A stretch of DNA of 64,000 nucleotides from Actinomyces bowdenii. Lineage in GTDB: Bacteria; Actinomycetota; Actinomycetes; Actinomycetales; Actinomycetaceae. The translations under genes and the position numbers were made by a program. Shown one piece after another: positions 52,443 through 60,559 of this stretch. The notes below the pieces were generated by a model. It saw only the letters and a program-made list of their open reading frames with translations. It had not been told where the DNA came from and searched no databases. Where the stretch lies: NCBI RefSeq assembly GCF_017592395.1, contig NZ_JAGFOU010000004.1:87839-151838 (forward strand), read 5' to 3'. Each line of letters begins with the position of its first letter. Position 1 is the first letter of the stretch.

Positions 52443-54560
52443 TCACTCGTCCTTGGCGGTGATCCTCAGCAGCGGGGCGCCGGAGGCGACCTCACCGCTG
52501 GGAATGACCTCCACGGAGGCGAAGGAGGCGGTGTTGGTCACCAGCACCGGGGTGGTCAGCGGGTAGCCGGCCCCCTCGATGACCTTGCGGTCCACACGCA
52601 CGAGCTCCTGGCCCGCCGTGACCCGATCGCCCTGGGAGACCTTGACGTCGAAGCCCTTGCCCTCCAGGTTGACGGTGTCCAGGCCGACGTGGATGAGGAT
52701 CTCCACGCCGTTGTCCAGGGTGATGCCGTAGGCGTGCCCGGAGGCGGGGGCCACGAGCACCTTGCCGTCCGCCGGGGCGGTCACCACGATGTCGCCCTCG
52801 GGGTTGACGCCGACTCCCTGGCCGACGGCGCCCGAGGAGAAGACCGGGTCGGCCACCTCGTCGAGGGGCAGGACCGTGCCGGCCAGCGGGGCGACGAGCT
52901 CGGTGACGGTACCGGGCACGAGGGCCGCCTTGGGGGCCTCGGCCGCGGCGGAGTCGGCCTCAGCGGCCGCCTCATTGGCGGCCTCGGCGGCGGGGGCGGT
53001 GGCCTCAGCGGCCACGGCACCGGCTGCGCCACCGGCGGCGGCCAGGGCCTCGGCGCGCTCCTCCTTGGTGCGGTAGTCGGTGATGATGATGAGGGTCATC
53101 GAGGTCGCGAAGGCGGCGGCGATGGCGATGATGTAGAGCACCACCGGGGAGAAGACCGGGATGGTGAACAGGGAGGTGAACACGAAGGTGGAGGCCTTGA
53201 GGCCACCGCCCAGGCCCACGATGAGGCCGCCGACGGCACAGCCCACGAGCATGCGCGGGTAGATGCGCTTGAAGCGCAGGTGGATGCCGTAGAGGCTCGG
53301 CTCGGAGATACCGCCCATGAGGCCGGCGGCCAGGGCGCCGGAGGCGGTCTGGCGCATGACCTTGTCCTTGTCGCGGATGGCCAGGACGAGCACACCGGCG
53401 GTGGCGCCGAAGCAGGCGAAGTTCCAGGCGCCCATGGGGCCCTGGATGAAGTCGTAGCCCAGGGTCTGGATGTTGACGAGCATGAGCGCGTTGAGCGGCC
53501 AGTGCAGGCCCAGCGGCACCAGGAAGGGGTAGATGAGCGGGATGAGGATCGCGAAGACGATGGGCGCGTGCCCGTTGAGCCAGGCCAGCCCGGCGCCGAT
53601 GCCGTTACCGGCCCACACGCCGATCGGGCCCAGGACGAAGGCGGTCACCGGCATCATGATGACGAAGGCGAAGAAGGGCACGAAGACCATCTGCAGGTTG
53701 GCCGGGAAGATCCTGGTCAGCAGCTTGTAGACCAGCGCCAGCACCGCGACCATCATGAGGGGAACGAAGACCTGGCCGCCGTAGTCGTTGAGCTGCATGG
53801 GAAGGCCGAAGATCTTGGCCACACAGGACTCGGTGCCCAGGGTCGCGTTGGTGGTGCAGGTGACCTGGTCGGAGAACATGCGGCCCGCCGTGTAGAGGCC
53901 CGAGCCCTCCGTGGTCTCGGTGTAGGACGTCGAGCCCAGGCTGATGAAGTTGGGCGTGAGCAGCGAGGCCATGACGGCCGTGCCCACCCAGGGGTCGATG
54001 TTGAGCTTCTTGGAGGCGTTGTAGGCCACCATGACGGGCAGGAAGTAGAACACCGAGCGCCACATGGCGTCGACGAAGACCCAGGAGGCGCCCTTGGCGG
54101 CGTCGTCGCGGAAGTCGACCACCCCGAGGGCGTCCAGGAAGGCCTCGAAGGCGATGATGAGGGAGGCGCCCAGCAGCACCGGGAGGAGGGGGCGGAAGGA
54201 GTCCGAGAGGTACTCGAAGAAGGCGTCGACGTAGGCGTTCTTGCCGCGGGCCTTGGCGCGCGCGGCGGCCTTGACATCGGCGTCGGAGCCGCCCGAGCCC
54301 TTGGCCTTCATGGCGGGCAGGTTGCTGATCTCGTTGTACACCCCCTGCACGGCCCCGCCGATGATGATCTGGTAGCGGTCCCCGGACTGGGGGACTGCGC
54401 CCATGACGCCCGGGATCGCCTCGACCGCGGCCTTGTCGATGCCGGAGGCGTCGTGGAGCTCGAAGCGCAGGCGGGTGGCGCAGTGGGTGAGATGGACGAT
54501 GTTGCCAGCGCCACCGACGGCGTCGAGGATCGCCTGTGGGGTGGACGTGGTGGTTGCCAT
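52443..54560 (-). CDS. PTS transporter EIIBCA, beta-glucoside/sucrose type
   Basis: Phosphotransferase permease of 705 residues with domain order IIB-IIC-IIA, as in BglF. IIB (1-85) has phosphorylatable Cys27 in LTHCATRLRF; IIC (about 105-470) has ten or so helices with LIIAFEAFLDALG and GLMGGISEPSLYGIHLRFKRIYPR. An Ala/Glu-rich linker of about 45 residues follows. IIA (about 545-705) has GHAYGITLDNGVEILIHVGLDTVNLEGKGF with both active-site histidines. Exact sugar cannot be fixed. No adjacent glycosidase or BglG antiterminator, and no RAT site was seen upstream. AAAGG lies before ATG 54560. Confidence 0.93.
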   Translation of the reverse strand: MATTTSTPQAILDAVGGAGNIVHLTHCATRLRFELHDASGIDKAAVEAIPGVMGAVPQSGDRYQIIIGGAVQGVYNEISNLPAMKAKGSGGSDADVKAAARAKARGKNAYVDAFFEYLSDSFRPLLPVLLGASLIIAFEAFLDALGVVDFRDDAAKGASWVFVDAMWRSVFYFLPVMVAYNASKKLNIDPWVGTAVMASLLTPNFISLGSTSYTETTEGSGLYTAGRMFSDQVTCTTNATLGTESCVAKIFGLPMQLNDYGGQVFVPLMMVAVLALVYKLLTRIFPANLQMVFVPFFAFVIMMPVTAFVLGPIGVWAGNGIGAGLAWLNGHAPIVFAILIPLIYPFLVPLGLHWPLNALMLVNIQTLGYDFIQGPMGAWNFACFGATAGVLVLAIRDKDKVMRQTASGALAAGLMGGISEPSLYGIHLRFKRIYPRMLVGCAVGGLIVGLGGGLKASTFVFTSLFTIPVFSPVVLYIIAIAAAFATSMTLIIITDYRTKEERAEALAAAGGAAGAVAAEATAPAAEAANEAAAEADSAAAEAPKAALVPGTVTELVAPLAGTVLPLDEVADPVFSSGAVGQGVGVNPEGDIVVTAPADGKVLVAPASGHAYGITLDNGVEILIHVGLDTVNLEGKGFDVKVSQGDRVTAGQELVRVDRKVIEGAGYPLTTPVLVTNTASFASVEVIPSGEVASGAPLLRITAKDE

Positions 54561-54939
54561 GTGTGGCCTTTCCCGGTGGCGTGGTCGGTCGGGCACCTGT
54601 CATAGATGCCGGGAGGGGACGACCAGCTCACCGCTTGTCGCGTGCCGTCAAGGGCGACGGTTCAGGACCAGGCTACTGCCATGCGGCGAAATCTCATAGA
54701 ACGGGTTGGCGCGGGCCTCCTACGGATGCGGTGCGGCTTCTGCCGTATCCCGCCGGGCCCGGGATGACGGGGCGGGCCGTGCACCCCAGTGCGGCGAAGT
54801 GGCGCCTGCGCGGCGCGCATTTCACAGGGGCGCAGGACCGCGGATGACGCCGCGCTCCCGGAGCCGCAGTCTGGGGCCGTGCCCCACCGGGGCGCCGCGG
54901 TCAGCCGCGCAACGATCCCGCCCCTGAGGAGAAGAGCCC
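54561..54939. other. 379-bp divergent gap upstream of the PTS gene
   Basis: Must contain the PTS promoter. The AT-richer stretch 54690-54720 (complement includes TTCTATGAGATTTCG) is the likeliest place, but no convincing -35/-10 pair or operator palindrome was found. No gene. Confidence 0.5.
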
Positions 54940-55635
54940 ATGAGCACCACGACCACGAACCCGGATCTCGCGCCCGCCGCCTCGCCGGCCGCCCCGGCGG
55001 GCCCCCCGGCCCGCGACCGGGGCGCCGACGGCGGCCCGTCCCCCGCCATCCTCCAGCCGCCGCCCTTCCCGGAGCGCCGCGAGGAGGGGCTCTACGGCCC
55101 TGCCGGATGGAGCGTGCGGGTGGGGATGTGGCCCCTGCTCGCCCAGTGGCCCGACCCCCGGCGCAGTGCGGGCCTGGCCCCCGCCGGCTGGTGCGGGCCC
55201 TCCCTGATCGACGGCCGAGCCAGGCCCGTGAGCGACTACGTGCCCTACCAGGGGCTGGATGCCGCGACCTGCCGCCGCCTGCTGGAGATCCTGCCCGAGG
55301 CGGCCCTGGCCGACCGGCAGAACCTGGCCCCCACCCTCCGCGCGATGCTCACCGCCTGCGCGCGGGCCGATGGCCAGGTGCGCGTGTCGGGGTACGGCAT
55401 CGGCCCCCAGCGCGAGGATGAGCGCCTGAGCGCCGAGGCCCTGTGGGTGGCCGACCCCGACCTGCTGGGGATCGAGGTCCACCCCGAGCACCGGGGGGAC
55501 TGCCAGTGCGACCGCCTGTGGGTCGAGGTCTCCTCCCGCTACCGCCTGGACGGCCTGGCCATGCCCGACGAGATCCTGCGCACCCGCCCCGAGTGGGCCG
55601 GGGGAGCCCAGGGCTGGTGGCTGTGGTGGGACTGA
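54940..55635 (+). CDS. Uncharacterised protein
   Basis: 231 residues, family not recognised. The first 45 residues are Thr/Pro/Ala-rich and probably disordered. The rest is a compact soluble domain with LYGPAGWSVRVGMWPLLAQWPD, GPSLIDGRARPVSDYVPYQGLDAATCRRLLEILPEA and a C-terminal segment containing GDCQCDRLWVEVSSRYRLDGL with a Cys-x-Cys pair. GAGGAG precedes ATG 54940. The adjacent ABC-F gene starts 37 bases later with its own promoter. Confidence 0.72.
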   Translation: MSTTTTNPDLAPAASPAAPAGPPARDRGADGGPSPAILQPPPFPERREEGLYGPAGWSVRVGMWPLLAQWPDPRRSAGLAPAGWCGPSLIDGRARPVSDYVPYQGLDAATCRRLLEILPEAALADRQNLAPTLRAMLTACARADGQVRVSGYGIGPQREDERLSAEALWVADPDLLGIEVHPEHRGDCQCDRLWVEVSSRYRLDGLAMPDEILRTRPEWAGGAQGWWLWWD

Positions 55636-55659
55636 CGTCCCCGATGGGCCGCCGAGCCG

Positions 55660-55665
55660 TACGAT
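55660..55665 (+). promoter_or_regulatory. -10 hexamer TACGAT, leaderless start of the ABC-F gene
   Basis: Seven bases before GTG 55673. Confidence 0.55.
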
Positions 55666-55672
55666 GGCGCGC

Positions 55673-57331
55673 GTGATCAGCGTCCAGGACCTCACCATGC
55701 GCATCGGCGCCCGCCAGCTCGTCGGCGGGGCCTCCTTCAGAGTCGACAAGGGCATGCGCATCGGGCTGGTGGGCCGCAATGGTGCGGGCAAGACCACGAT
55801 GACCAAGCTGCTGGCCGCCAGCGCGGTGGCCCAGGGCTCGGGCCGGCCGGTGGCCGACGCCGATGAGCGCCACGGCCTGGAGGCCGTCGAGCACGAGGGC
55901 ACCATCACCTGCAACGGCTCGGTGGGCTACCTGCCCCAGGACACCAAGGTCGGCGACCTGGAGGAGTCCGCCCGTGACCGCATCCTATCGGCCCGTGGCA
56001 TCGACCAGCTCCTGGCCCGCATCCGCAAGGCCGAGGAGCGCATCGCCACCACTGAGGGCGACGCCCAGGCCAAGGCCCTGGACCGGTACACGCGCCTGGA
56101 CCACGAGTTCACCATGGCCGGCGGCTATGCGGCGGCCTCCGAGGCTGCCCGCATCGCCGCGGCCCTGGGCCTGCCCGACCGGGTCCTGGACCAGCCCATC
56201 GGCACCCTCTCGGGCGGGCAGCGGCGGCGCGTCGAGCTGGCCCGCGTCCTGTTCCAGCAGCCCGAGACCCTCCTGCTCGATGAGCCCACCAACCACCTCG
56301 ACCACGACTCGGTGCTGTGGCTGCGCGATCACCTGCGCACCTACTCCGGCGGCTTCGTGGTCATCAGCCACGACGTCGAGCTGCTGCGCGACACGGTCAA
56401 CCAGGTGATGCACCTCGATGCGGGCCGCGGCGCGCTGGACGTCTACCACCTGGGCTGGGACGCCTACCTCAAGCAGCGGGCGGAGGACGAGCACCGCCGT
56501 CGTCGCGAGCGGGCCAATGCGGAGAAGAAGGCGGCCGCCCTGCGCGCCCAGGGGGAGAAGATGCGCGCCAAGGCCACCAAGGCCGTGGCCGCCCAGCAGA
56601 TGCTCAAGCGGGCCGACCGGCTCCTGGCCGGGCTGGAGGAGGAGGCCCAGGTGGAGCGGGTGGCCCACCTGCGCTTCCCCGACCCCGCCCCCTGCGGCAG
56701 GACGCCGCTGCGGGCCAGGGGCCTGTCGAAGGCCTACGGCTCCCTGGAGGTCTTCGCCGGGGTGGACCTGGCCATCGACCGCGGCTCGCGCGTGGTGGTC
56801 CTGGGCCTCAACGGCGCGGGCAAGACCACGCTCCTGCGGCTCCTGGGCGGGGTGGAGGAGGCCGACTCCGGTGAGGTCGTGCCCGGCCACGGCCTGCGGA
56901 TCGGCTACTACGCCCAGGAGCACGAGACCATCGATGACACCGACACGGTGGTGGGCAACCTGCGCCGCGCGGCCCCCGGCATGGACGACACCCAGGTGCG
57001 CAGCGTCCTGGGCTCCTTCCTCTTCTCCGGCGCCGACGCGGACAAGCCCGCCCGGGTCCTCTCCGGCGGGGAGAAGACCCGGCTGGCCCTGGCGATGCTC
57101 GTGGTCTCCTCGGCCAATGTGCTGCTGCTGGATGAGCCCACCAACAACCTGGACCCGGCCAGCCGCCAGGAGATCCTGCGGGCCCTGGCCACCTTCACCG
57201 GCGCCGTGGTGCTGGTCACCCACGATGAGGGGGCGGTGGAGGCCCTGGCCCCCGACCGGGTCCTGCTGCTGCCTGACGGGGATGAGGACCTGTGGGGCGA
57301 GGAGTACATGGAGCTGGTGACCCTGGCCTGA
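55673..57331 (+). CDS. ABC-F family ATPase
   Basis: Soluble twin-ATPase protein of 552 residues, translation-factor type, not a transporter. First cassette: GRNGAGKTTMTKLL, LSGGQRRRVELARVL, LLLDEPTNHLD, ISHDVELL. P-site linker rich in Arg/Lys/Glu (DEHRRRRERANAEKKAAAL...). Second cassette: GLNGAGKTTLLRLL, LSGGEKTRLALAML, LLLDEPTNNLD, VTHDEG. GTG 55673 is supported by TACGAT ending seven bases upstream, and homologues begin MI-V-DL here; ATG 55664 is within the hexamer itself. Confidence 0.92.
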   Translation: MISVQDLTMRIGARQLVGGASFRVDKGMRIGLVGRNGAGKTTMTKLLAASAVAQGSGRPVADADERHGLEAVEHEGTITCNGSVGYLPQDTKVGDLEESARDRILSARGIDQLLARIRKAEERIATTEGDAQAKALDRYTRLDHEFTMAGGYAAASEAARIAAALGLPDRVLDQPIGTLSGGQRRRVELARVLFQQPETLLLDEPTNHLDHDSVLWLRDHLRTYSGGFVVISHDVELLRDTVNQVMHLDAGRGALDVYHLGWDAYLKQRAEDEHRRRRERANAEKKAAALRAQGEKMRAKATKAVAAQQMLKRADRLLAGLEEEAQVERVAHLRFPDPAPCGRTPLRARGLSKAYGSLEVFAGVDLAIDRGSRVVVLGLNGAGKTTLLRLLGGVEEADSGEVVPGHGLRIGYYAQEHETIDDTDTVVGNLRRAAPGMDDTQVRSVLGSFLFSGADADKPARVLSGGEKTRLALAMLVVSSANVLLLDEPTNNLDPASRQEILRALATFTGAVVLVTHDEGAVEALAPDRVLLLPDGDEDLWGEEYMELVTLA

Positions 57332-57531
57332 GCCGCCCGTGCCGGGGGCCGGGGGACGGCGGCGGGACACGGTGAGGGCCCTCACTGCGGCTGCCGGTGC
57401 GCGAGAGCGTAATGTGGTGCGGGAACAAGGCAGGACGCCGAGGCGTTCGCCCCGACGGAGGGCCCGCCCCCTCCCGATTGCGCAGTGCCCCCGTGGCACC
57501 CGAGCACCGCCTCACAGGAGAAACAAGAGAC

Positions 57532-57921
57532 ATGGCACAGAGCGCCCCGACCGACACCCTCACCGAGGCCCCCGAGCACGAGGTCATCCTGACCGAGACC
57601 GCCGCCGCCAAGGTGGCGAGCCTGCTCATCCAGGAGGGCCGCGACGACCTGCGCCTGCGCGTGGCCGTGCAGCCCGGGGGCTGCTCCGGCCTGGTCTACC
57701 AGCTCTACTTCGACGAGCGCCTGCTCGACGGCGACGCCCTGCGCGCCTTCCCCACCGGTGGGGCCGAGCTGGAGTCCGTGGAGGTGGTCGTGGACCGCAT
57801 GAGCGTGCCCTACCTCTCAGGCGCCACCATCGACTTCGCCGACACCATCGAGAAGCAGGGCTTCACCATCGACAACCCCAATGCCGCGGGGACCTGCGCC
57901 TGCGGGGAGTCCTTCAACTGA
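57532..57921 (+). CDS. erpA: HesB/IscA-type iron-sulfur cluster insertion protein
   Basis: 129-residue A-type carrier for Fe-S clusters. VILTETAAAKVASLLIQEGRDDLRLRVAVQPGGCSGLVYQLYFDE contains the first conserved Cys (GGCSG), and the C-terminal pair is in GTCACGESF (CxC). CAGGAGAAA precedes ATG 57532. Monocistronic; closest to the ErpA/YadR branch used in actinobacteria, but IscA naming is equally possible. Confidence 0.93.
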   Translation: MAQSAPTDTLTEAPEHEVILTETAAAKVASLLIQEGRDDLRLRVAVQPGGCSGLVYQLYFDERLLDGDALRAFPTGGAELESVEVVVDRMSVPYLSGATIDFADTIEKQGFTIDNPNAAGTCACGESFN

Positions 57922-58001
57922 GCTCCCGCCCTCGCACCGGGGTGCGGGCCATCCACGGGCCCCGGCCGGCTCCGCCATCCGGGCCCCCGGCGACACGCAT
58001 C

Positions 58002-58034
58002 GCGCCGTCGGCTCCCGCTGGGGGCCGACGGCGC
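58002..58034 (+). terminator. Hairpin after erpA
   Basis: Perfect 11-bp stem GCGCCGTCGGC / GCCGACGGCGC with 11-base loop, 81 bases past the stop. Confidence 0.55.
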
Positions 58035-58136
58035 CGTGCACGATGGGCCCTGGCCCGCCCAACCCGCGCCTGCCCGGCCCTCCCGGGGGCACGCCCCTCT
58101 CCCTCCTCTTCGACCGCCTCATCTCAAGGAGCACCT

Positions 58137-59192
58137 GTGCGTCGCACGCCCCTGACCCTGACCACCCTGGCCCTGGCGGCCTGCCTCACCCTGGCCGGGT
58201 GCGGGCAGTCCTCCACCGAGCCCGACGCCACCGCCAGCAGCAGTGCGCCCGTGGCAGCGCCCACCCCGGTGGACTGCGCGACGGTGACGGTGGACTCCGA
58301 CGCCAAGACCCTGCCCACCCTCTCGGGCTCCGAGGGCCAGGAGCCGGCGGTCTCCTGGGGCGGGGGAGAGGCCCCCGAGAACCTCACCGTCAAGACCCTC
58401 TCGCAGGGCGAGGGCGCGGAGATCTCCGCCGAGGACACCGTCGTCGTCAACTACGTGGGCTGGAAGTGGGGCGATCAGGATCCCTTCGACACCTCATGGA
58501 AGCCGGATCCCGCCTCCGCCACCGCCTCGGCCACCACGGCCCCCACCCCTATGGCCTTCTCCCTGTCCGGTGTCATCCCCGGATGGACCTGCGGCCTGCA
58601 GGGCGCCCATGTGGGGGACCGCCTGCTCATGTCGATCCCCGGCGAGCTGGCCTACGGGGAGCAGGCGACCGGCCCGGAGGCCGCCCAGCAGCAGTCCCAG
58701 CCGCAGGGTCCGCCCACGGGCGACCTGGTCTTCTTCGTCGATGTGCTGGGCGGCGGCAGCCCCGAGGAGATCGCCGCGGGCACCAAGGACGCGGTGATGG
58801 AGGGCGAGGCGGCCCTGGCCGAGCGCGGCGTGAGCGTCAGCGGGAACCTGGGCGAGGCGGCCACCCTGAGCATCGAGGAGGGCGCCGCCGAGCCCACCGA
58901 GTACGAGGTCATCGTCCTGGCCCGGGGCAGTGGCGCGCCCCTGGAGGTCGGCTCGCAGTTCCTCGCCCACATCGCCGGCTCGCCCTGGCCGGGGGCAGGC
59001 CAGCAGCAGGGCAGCCAGCCCTCCTCCACCTGGGAGCAGAACACCCCCCAGGTGATCGCCGTCGACGAGCAGCAGCTCAAGGGCCTGGTGGGCGTGCCCG
59101 CGGGCTCGCGCGTGGTCGTCCTGGCGCCCAAGGATGATTCCACCGGCGTGCCGGCGGGCGCCTTCATCATGGATGTCGAGCAGGTGCTCTGA
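58137..59192 (+). CDS. FKBP-type peptidyl-prolyl isomerase lipoprotein
   Basis: Secreted, membrane-anchored prolyl isomerase of 351 residues. Lipoprotein signal with lipobox LAGC (LALAACLTLAGC). First FKBP domain about 80-215: DTVVVNYVGWKWGDQDPFDTSW, FSLSGVIPGWTCGLQGAHVGDRLLMSIPGELAYGEQ, DLVFFVDVLG. A second, degenerate FKBP-like half follows (EYEVIVLARGSGAPLEVGSQFLAHIAGSPWPG, LVGVPAGSRVVVLAPKD, FIMDVEQVL) and is probably non-catalytic. AAGGAG precedes GTG 58137. Confidence 0.92.
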   Translation: MRRTPLTLTTLALAACLTLAGCGQSSTEPDATASSSAPVAAPTPVDCATVTVDSDAKTLPTLSGSEGQEPAVSWGGGEAPENLTVKTLSQGEGAEISAEDTVVVNYVGWKWGDQDPFDTSWKPDPASATASATTAPTPMAFSLSGVIPGWTCGLQGAHVGDRLLMSIPGELAYGEQATGPEAAQQQSQPQGPPTGDLVFFVDVLGGGSPEEIAAGTKDAVMEGEAALAERGVSVSGNLGEAATLSIEEGAAEPTEYEVIVLARGSGAPLEVGSQFLAHIAGSPWPGAGQQQGSQPSSTWEQNTPQVIAVDEQQLKGLVGVPAGSRVVVLAPKDDSTGVPAGAFIMDVEQVL

Positions 59193-59232
59193 CCAGGCGC
59201 TCCGAGGCGGCCGGATCGGCCCCGCAGATGCG

Positions 59233-59268
59233 CTCGGCCCCGCGAACCGCCTGGTTCGCGGGGCCGAG
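59233..59268. terminator. Bidirectional terminator between FKBP gene and sodA
   Basis: Perfect 16-bp stem CTCGGCCCCGCGAACC (59233-59248) / complement 59253-59268, 4-base loop GCCT. Confidence 0.85.
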
Positions 59269-59286
59269 GCCCTGCCTGCGGCCCGC

Positions 59287-59910
59287 TCAGCGCAGGACGA
59301 GGCCCTCACCCTTGGCCACGGCCTCGGCCAGGCGCTCGGAGACGTCCTGCCAGTTGGCGATGTTCCAGATCGCGGCCACGTAGTCGGCCTTGACGTTGAG
59401 GTAGTCCAGGTAGAAGGCGTGCTCCCACATGTCCACCAGGAACAGCGGGATGGCGCCCAGGGGCAGGTTGGACTGGTGGTCGTAGACCTGGAAGATCACC
59501 AGCTTGCCGGAGATGGTGTCGTAGGCCAGCACCGCCCAGCCCGAGCCCTGGATGCCCAGGGCGGCCGCGGCGAACTGGGCCTGGAACCTCTCGAAGGAGC
59601 CGAAGGAGTCCTTGATGGCCTCGGCCAGCTCGCCCTCGGGCTCGCCGCCTCCGTTGGGGGACAGGTTCTTCCAGAAGACCGTGTGGTTGGTGTGCCCGGC
59701 CAGGTTGAAGGCCAGGTTCTTCTCCCACAGGTTGATGGCGCCCAGGTCGCCGCTCTCGCGGGCGGCGGCCAGGGCCTCCAGGGCGGCGTTGGCCCCGGCG
59801 ACGTAGGCGGCGTGGTGCTTGTCGTGGTGGAGCTCCATGATCCTCCCGGAGATGTGGGGCTCCAGGGCGGCGTAGTCGTAGGGGAGCTCGGGCAGGGTGT
59901 AAACGGCCAT
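59287..59910 (-). CDS. sodA: Superoxide dismutase (Mn/Fe type)
   Basis: Cytoplasmic superoxide dismutase of 207 residues. Metal ligands: His in [13 protein letters not shown], His in [22 protein letters not shown], and Asp/His in [30 protein letters not shown] is conserved. The Gly residues around the active site fit a Mn or cambialistic enzyme, but metal cannot be fixed. ATG 59910; the upstream frame is shadow. Its promoter contains a DosR-like palindrome. Confidence 0.96.
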   Translation of the reverse strand: MAVYTLPELPYDYAALEPHISGRIMELHHDKHHAAYVAGANAALEALAAARESGDLGAINLWEKNLAFNLAGHTNHTVFWKNLSPNGGGEPEGELAEAIKDSFGSFERFQAQFAAAALGIQGSGWAVLAYDTISGKLVIFQVYDHQSNLPLGAIPLFLVDMWEHAFYLDYLNVKADYVAAIWNIANWQDVSERLAEAVAKGEGLVLR

Positions 59911-59946
59911 CGAGGGCTGCCTTTCTTCGGCGATGAAGCTCCAGCC

Positions 59947-59975
59947 CACATAGGTGGGACTGAAGTCCCGGACAA
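59947..59975 (-). promoter_or_regulatory. sodA promoter with palindrome GGGACTTCAGTCCC in the spacer
   Basis: Minus strand: -35 TTGTCC (59970-59975), 17-base spacer, -10 TATGTG (59947-59952). The perfect-armed palindrome (59956-59969; arms GGGACT/AGTCCC) fills the spacer next to the -35. Confidence 0.6.
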
Positions 59976-60102
59976 GGATGATGGTAGGCGCAGTCCCCGC
60001 GGCGGAGAAGGGGGCGGGCCCCGGCCGCCTGTGATTACACTGACCGCTGAACGCCCTGTCCACGCACGGCCCGCGCGCCGGGCGCCGACCATGGAGGATC
60101 GC

Positions 60103-60546
60103 ATGACCCATCAGGCCGCTTCCCAGCGCCTCGAGCTCCTCGTCTTCTCCGACGACGCCGCGGTGCGCCGCGAGGTCATCGAGGGCGTCGGGCGGCGCCC
60201 CGCCAAGGGCCTGCCGCTGGTGTCCTGGAAGGAGGCCGCCACGGCCGAGGGCGTGCGCATGGCCATCAAGGACCGCAGTGAGGAGGGGCTGGCGCCCTTC
60301 GACGCCCTGGTCCTGGACGCCGAGGCCAAGAAGCTGGGGGGCATGGGGCTGGCCCATGAGCTGTTCACCGAGCTCGACCAGCGCCCGCCGGTGGTGTTGC
60401 TGACCGCCCGGCCCCAGGACGCCTGGCTGTCGGCCTGGGCCAAGGCCGAGGCCGTCGTCCCGCGGCCGCTGGATCCGCTGAGCCTCCAGGAGGCGGTGAC
60501 CGCGGCGCTGACGGCCCGGCCCGGGAGCGTCGTCCCCGCGGGCTGA
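60103..60546 (+). CDS. Stand-alone receiver-domain (CheY-like) protein
   Basis: 147 residues with the response-regulator fold: [21 protein letters not shown] (acidic pair DD), [20 protein letters not shown] with the expected phospho-acceptor Asp in [19 protein letters not shown] (Thr), and [18 protein letters not shown] where the usual Lys before Pro is replaced by Arg (VPRPLD). No output domain. GGAGG (60093-60097) sets ATG 60103; the in-frame ATG 60091 lies before that site. Divergent from sodA. The Lys-to-Arg change makes phosphorylation-dependent signalling uncertain. Confidence 0.82.
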   Translation: MTHQAASQRLELLVFSDDAAVRREVIEGVGRRPAKGLPLVSWKEAATAEGVRMAIKDRSEEGLAPFDALVLDAEAKKLGGMGLAHELFTELDQRPPVVLLTARPQDAWLSAWAKAEAVVPRPLDPLSLQEAVTAALTARPGSVVPAG

Positions 60547-60559
60547 GCGCTCCCAGGGC

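Noticed and set aside
52443..54560. BglG-type RAT antiterminator upstream of the PTS gene
   Set aside because: The IIBCA family is often controlled this way, but I found neither a RAT-like sequence with terminator overlap nor a bglG gene nearby.
57339..58136. N-terminal extension of the FKBP lipoprotein through the erpA region
   Set aside because: The frame is shadow of erpA; GTG 58137 has a ribosome site and is followed at once by a lipoprotein signal.
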